Shown: piece by piece, positions 35,271 to 36,573 of the stretch
How the letters are laid out: each line of letters starts with the position of its first letter
Numbering within the stretch: the first letter of the stretch is position 1
Source: Pseudomonadota bacterium
GTDB taxonomy: Bacteria; Pseudomonadota; Gammaproteobacteria; Burkholderiales; Rhodocyclaceae
Reading direction: 5' to 3'
Length of the DNA: 36,573 nucleotides
Assembly: GCA_018262285.1 (NCBI GenBank)
Contig: JAGTRX010000011.1
Location: forward strand, 1 to 36,573
Notes under the pieces: model-generated
Told to the model about the DNA's origin: nothing
The model's input: the letters and a program-made list of their open reading frames with translations, nothing else
Databases searched by the model: none
Program-made: the position numbers and the translations under genes

Positions 35271-36158
35271 TCAGAATCCCAGACTTTCGAGCAAATCGTC
35301 GACCTGCTGCTGATTGACGACAACGTCGCTGCGGCCGTCGGCATTGATGACGGGGCCATTCAGTAAATCGGTGACTTCCTGGGTGCGATGATCGTCCGGT
35401 ACCACTTCAAGCAAAACGCTCATCAGACCGGATTCGAGTTCCTGCGCCAGATTGACGATTTTCTTGATGACCTGTCCAGTCAAATCCTGGAAGTCCTGCG
35501 CCATCATGATTTCGTTCAATTGCGCCCGGGAGGCCTTGGTGCGTTGAGGCACTTGCTGTTTGAGATAAATACGGGTTTCTGTTGCCAGTTGCTTGAATTC
35601 ATCGACACTCAACTGGTTGGAATAGAGCATTTCCCAGCGTTGCGACAACACTTTGGAGCCGTTCTCGATCTCGTCAATGAGCGGGTTGGTGACGTCGCAG
35701 GCGTTCAATACCCGGCAGGCAGCCTGCTCGGTCAGGTTGGCGACATAAGCCAGCCTGTCCTTGGCATCAGGCAGGGCCGAGGCGGTTTTTTCAAGCAGCT
35801 TGTCGTAACCGAGTTCGTGGATGGTGTCGTGCAACTGCCGCGCCATCTTGCCGATATTGTTGAATACATTTTGCTGCTGATTGGGCCAATTGGTTGCGGC
35901 AACGGGGTCGCTCGCGGCCGGCTGGACGGATGCGGCGGGTTTGGCCGCTGCAGGCGGTGGGTTTGCGGGAGGTGGCGGCGCAGTGGGTGCCTTGTAGTCA
36001 GTGGCAACGGTGTCAAAGAGCGCCTGCAGGTCGTCGGAGTCGTTTTCCTCATCAATGGCGGCAGGCGCTGGTACGGGTGGCTTGGTGATGGACGGAGCAT
36101 CGGCAGCAATGCTGTCGAAGAGTGCCTCGAGATCGTTGGAGTCGTTTACGGCAGTCAT
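35271..36158 (-). CDS. cheZ: CheY-P phosphatase CheZ with duplicated N-terminal motif
   Basis: 295 residues, about 80 longer than E. coli CheZ because of an N-terminal extension. The long hairpin of helices (about 95-245) contains the catalytic DFQDLTGQVIKKI with Asp225 and Gln229. The C-terminal CheY-binding peptide QQVDDLLESLGF (284-295) is intact. The extension holds two similar segments, NDSNDLEALFDSIAAD (5-20) and NDSDDLQALFDTVATD (39-54), identical at 11 of 16 positions, then a Pro/Ala-rich linker. It dephosphorylates CheY-P. GGGG lies five bases before the ATG; the gene starts 12 bp after cheY and ends 12 bp before cheA. Confidence 0.93.
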   Translation of the reverse strand: MTAVNDSNDLEALFDSIAADAPSITKPPVPAPAAIDEENDSDDLQALFDTVATDYKAPTAPPPPANPPPAAAKPAASVQPAASDPVAATNWPNQQQNVFNNIGKMARQLHDTIHELGYDKLLEKTASALPDAKDRLAYVANLTEQAACRVLNACDVTNPLIDEIENGSKVLSQRWEMLYSNQLSVDEFKQLATETRIYLKQQVPQRTKASRAQLNEIMMAQDFQDLTGQVIKKIVNLAQELESGLMSVLLEVVPDDHRTQEVTDLLNGPVINADGRSDVVVNQQQVDDLLESLGF

Positions 36159-36170
36159 ATTTCCCCCATT

Positions 36171-36566
36171 TCAGAGCATGCCCATTTTCTCGAAAATCTT
36201 GTTCAGCTTCTCGGAAAGGGTGCCTGCCGTGAAAGGCTTGACGATGTAACCGCTGGCACCGGATTGGGCGGCAGCGATGATGTTTTCCTTCTTGGCCTCG
36301 GCCGTGATCATGAGTACGGGCAGATGCTTGAGGTTCGGGGTTGAACGGATGGTTTGCAACAGGGTCAGGCCGTCCATGTTGGGCATGTTCCAGTCGGTGA
36401 CGACGAAATCAAAGCCGCCACCCTGCAGGCGTTGAAGGGCGATGGCGCCATCCTCTGCTTCGTCGACATTGGTGAAGCCCAATTCCTTTAACAGGTTGCG
36501 GACAATACGGCGCATTGTGGAGAAGTCATCCACGACCAGAAATTTCATTTTGGGATCGACAGCCAT
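36171..36566 (-). CDS. cheY: Chemotaxis response regulator CheY
   Basis: 131 residues, a single receiver domain. The acidic pocket Asp13/Asp14 ([16 protein letters not shown]), phospho-acceptor Asp58 ([13 protein letters not shown]), switch Thr88 ([11 protein letters not shown]) and Lys110 (IVKPFTAG) are all present and spaced as in E. coli CheY. CheY-P binds FliM and changes motor rotation. It is the first of the three che genes here. Only seven bases of upstream sequence are in the window, so its promoter cannot be seen. Confidence 0.96.
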   Translation of the reverse strand: MAVDPKMKFLVVDDFSTMRRIVRNLLKELGFTNVDEAEDGAIALQRLQGGGFDFVVTDWNMPNMDGLTLLQTIRSTPNLKHLPVLMITAEAKKENIIAAAQSGASGYIVKPFTAGTLSEKLNKIFEKMGML

Positions 36567-36573
36567 TCGCTTA

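Overview
The window is a compact, gene-dense chromosomal segment of a Gram-negative, flagellated bacterium. Gene content and order fit a betaproteobacterium, most likely Rhodocyclales (Dechloromonas/Azonexus-like). This is inferred from the lptD-surA-pdxA-rsmA block divergent from amgK/murU, the flhB-flhA-flhF-flhG-fliA-motC-motD order with cheY-cheZ-cheA beside it, and an N-acetylglutaminylglutamine amidotransferase. I see no rRNA, tRNA, CRISPR array, IS element or prophage. No stretch longer than about 230 bp lacks a gene; the two longest are 15881-16093 and 24378-24603.

Region 1 (1-5002): the start of a universal stress protein gene, then a minus-strand tripartite efflux operon (outer-membrane factor, membrane-fusion protein, DHA2-type MFS pump). 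A TetR regulator diverges from it across a 7-bp perfect inverted repeat that is a good operator candidate. Region 2 (5027-14084): two divergent units. The minus-strand unit amgK / M15 carboxypeptidase / murU / pepP is translationally coupled throughout and points to peptidoglycan recycling. The plus-strand unit is lptD-surA-pdxA-rsmA (envelope biogenesis, vitamin B6, ribosome modification). Region 3 (14102-17211): two lipoprotein alpha/beta hydrolases, a helix-hairpin-helix DUF4332 protein, acylphosphatase, and dodecin with a strong terminator. Region 4 (17259-25191): a 1586-residue protein with two CoA-dehydratase-activase domains, divergent from an AsnO-type amidotransferase; an XRE-family protein with two membrane helices; a degraded echo of the amidotransferase 3' end; and a SAM methyltransferase of different composition. 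Region 5 (25236-36566): motility and chemotaxis on the minus strand. cheY-cheZ-cheA ends at a terminator, then flhB starts a new, tightly overlapping operon through motD.

Items most worth a second look are the self-contained activase fusion (17259-22019), the duplicated asnO 3' end flanking the XRE gene, FlhG with a destroyed P-loop but an intact FlhF-activating motif, CheZ with two extra N-terminal copies of a short DLxALFD motif beside a CheA without a recognisable P2 domain, and an inverted repeat filling the flhB leader. All functional calls come from reading motifs; no database search was run.
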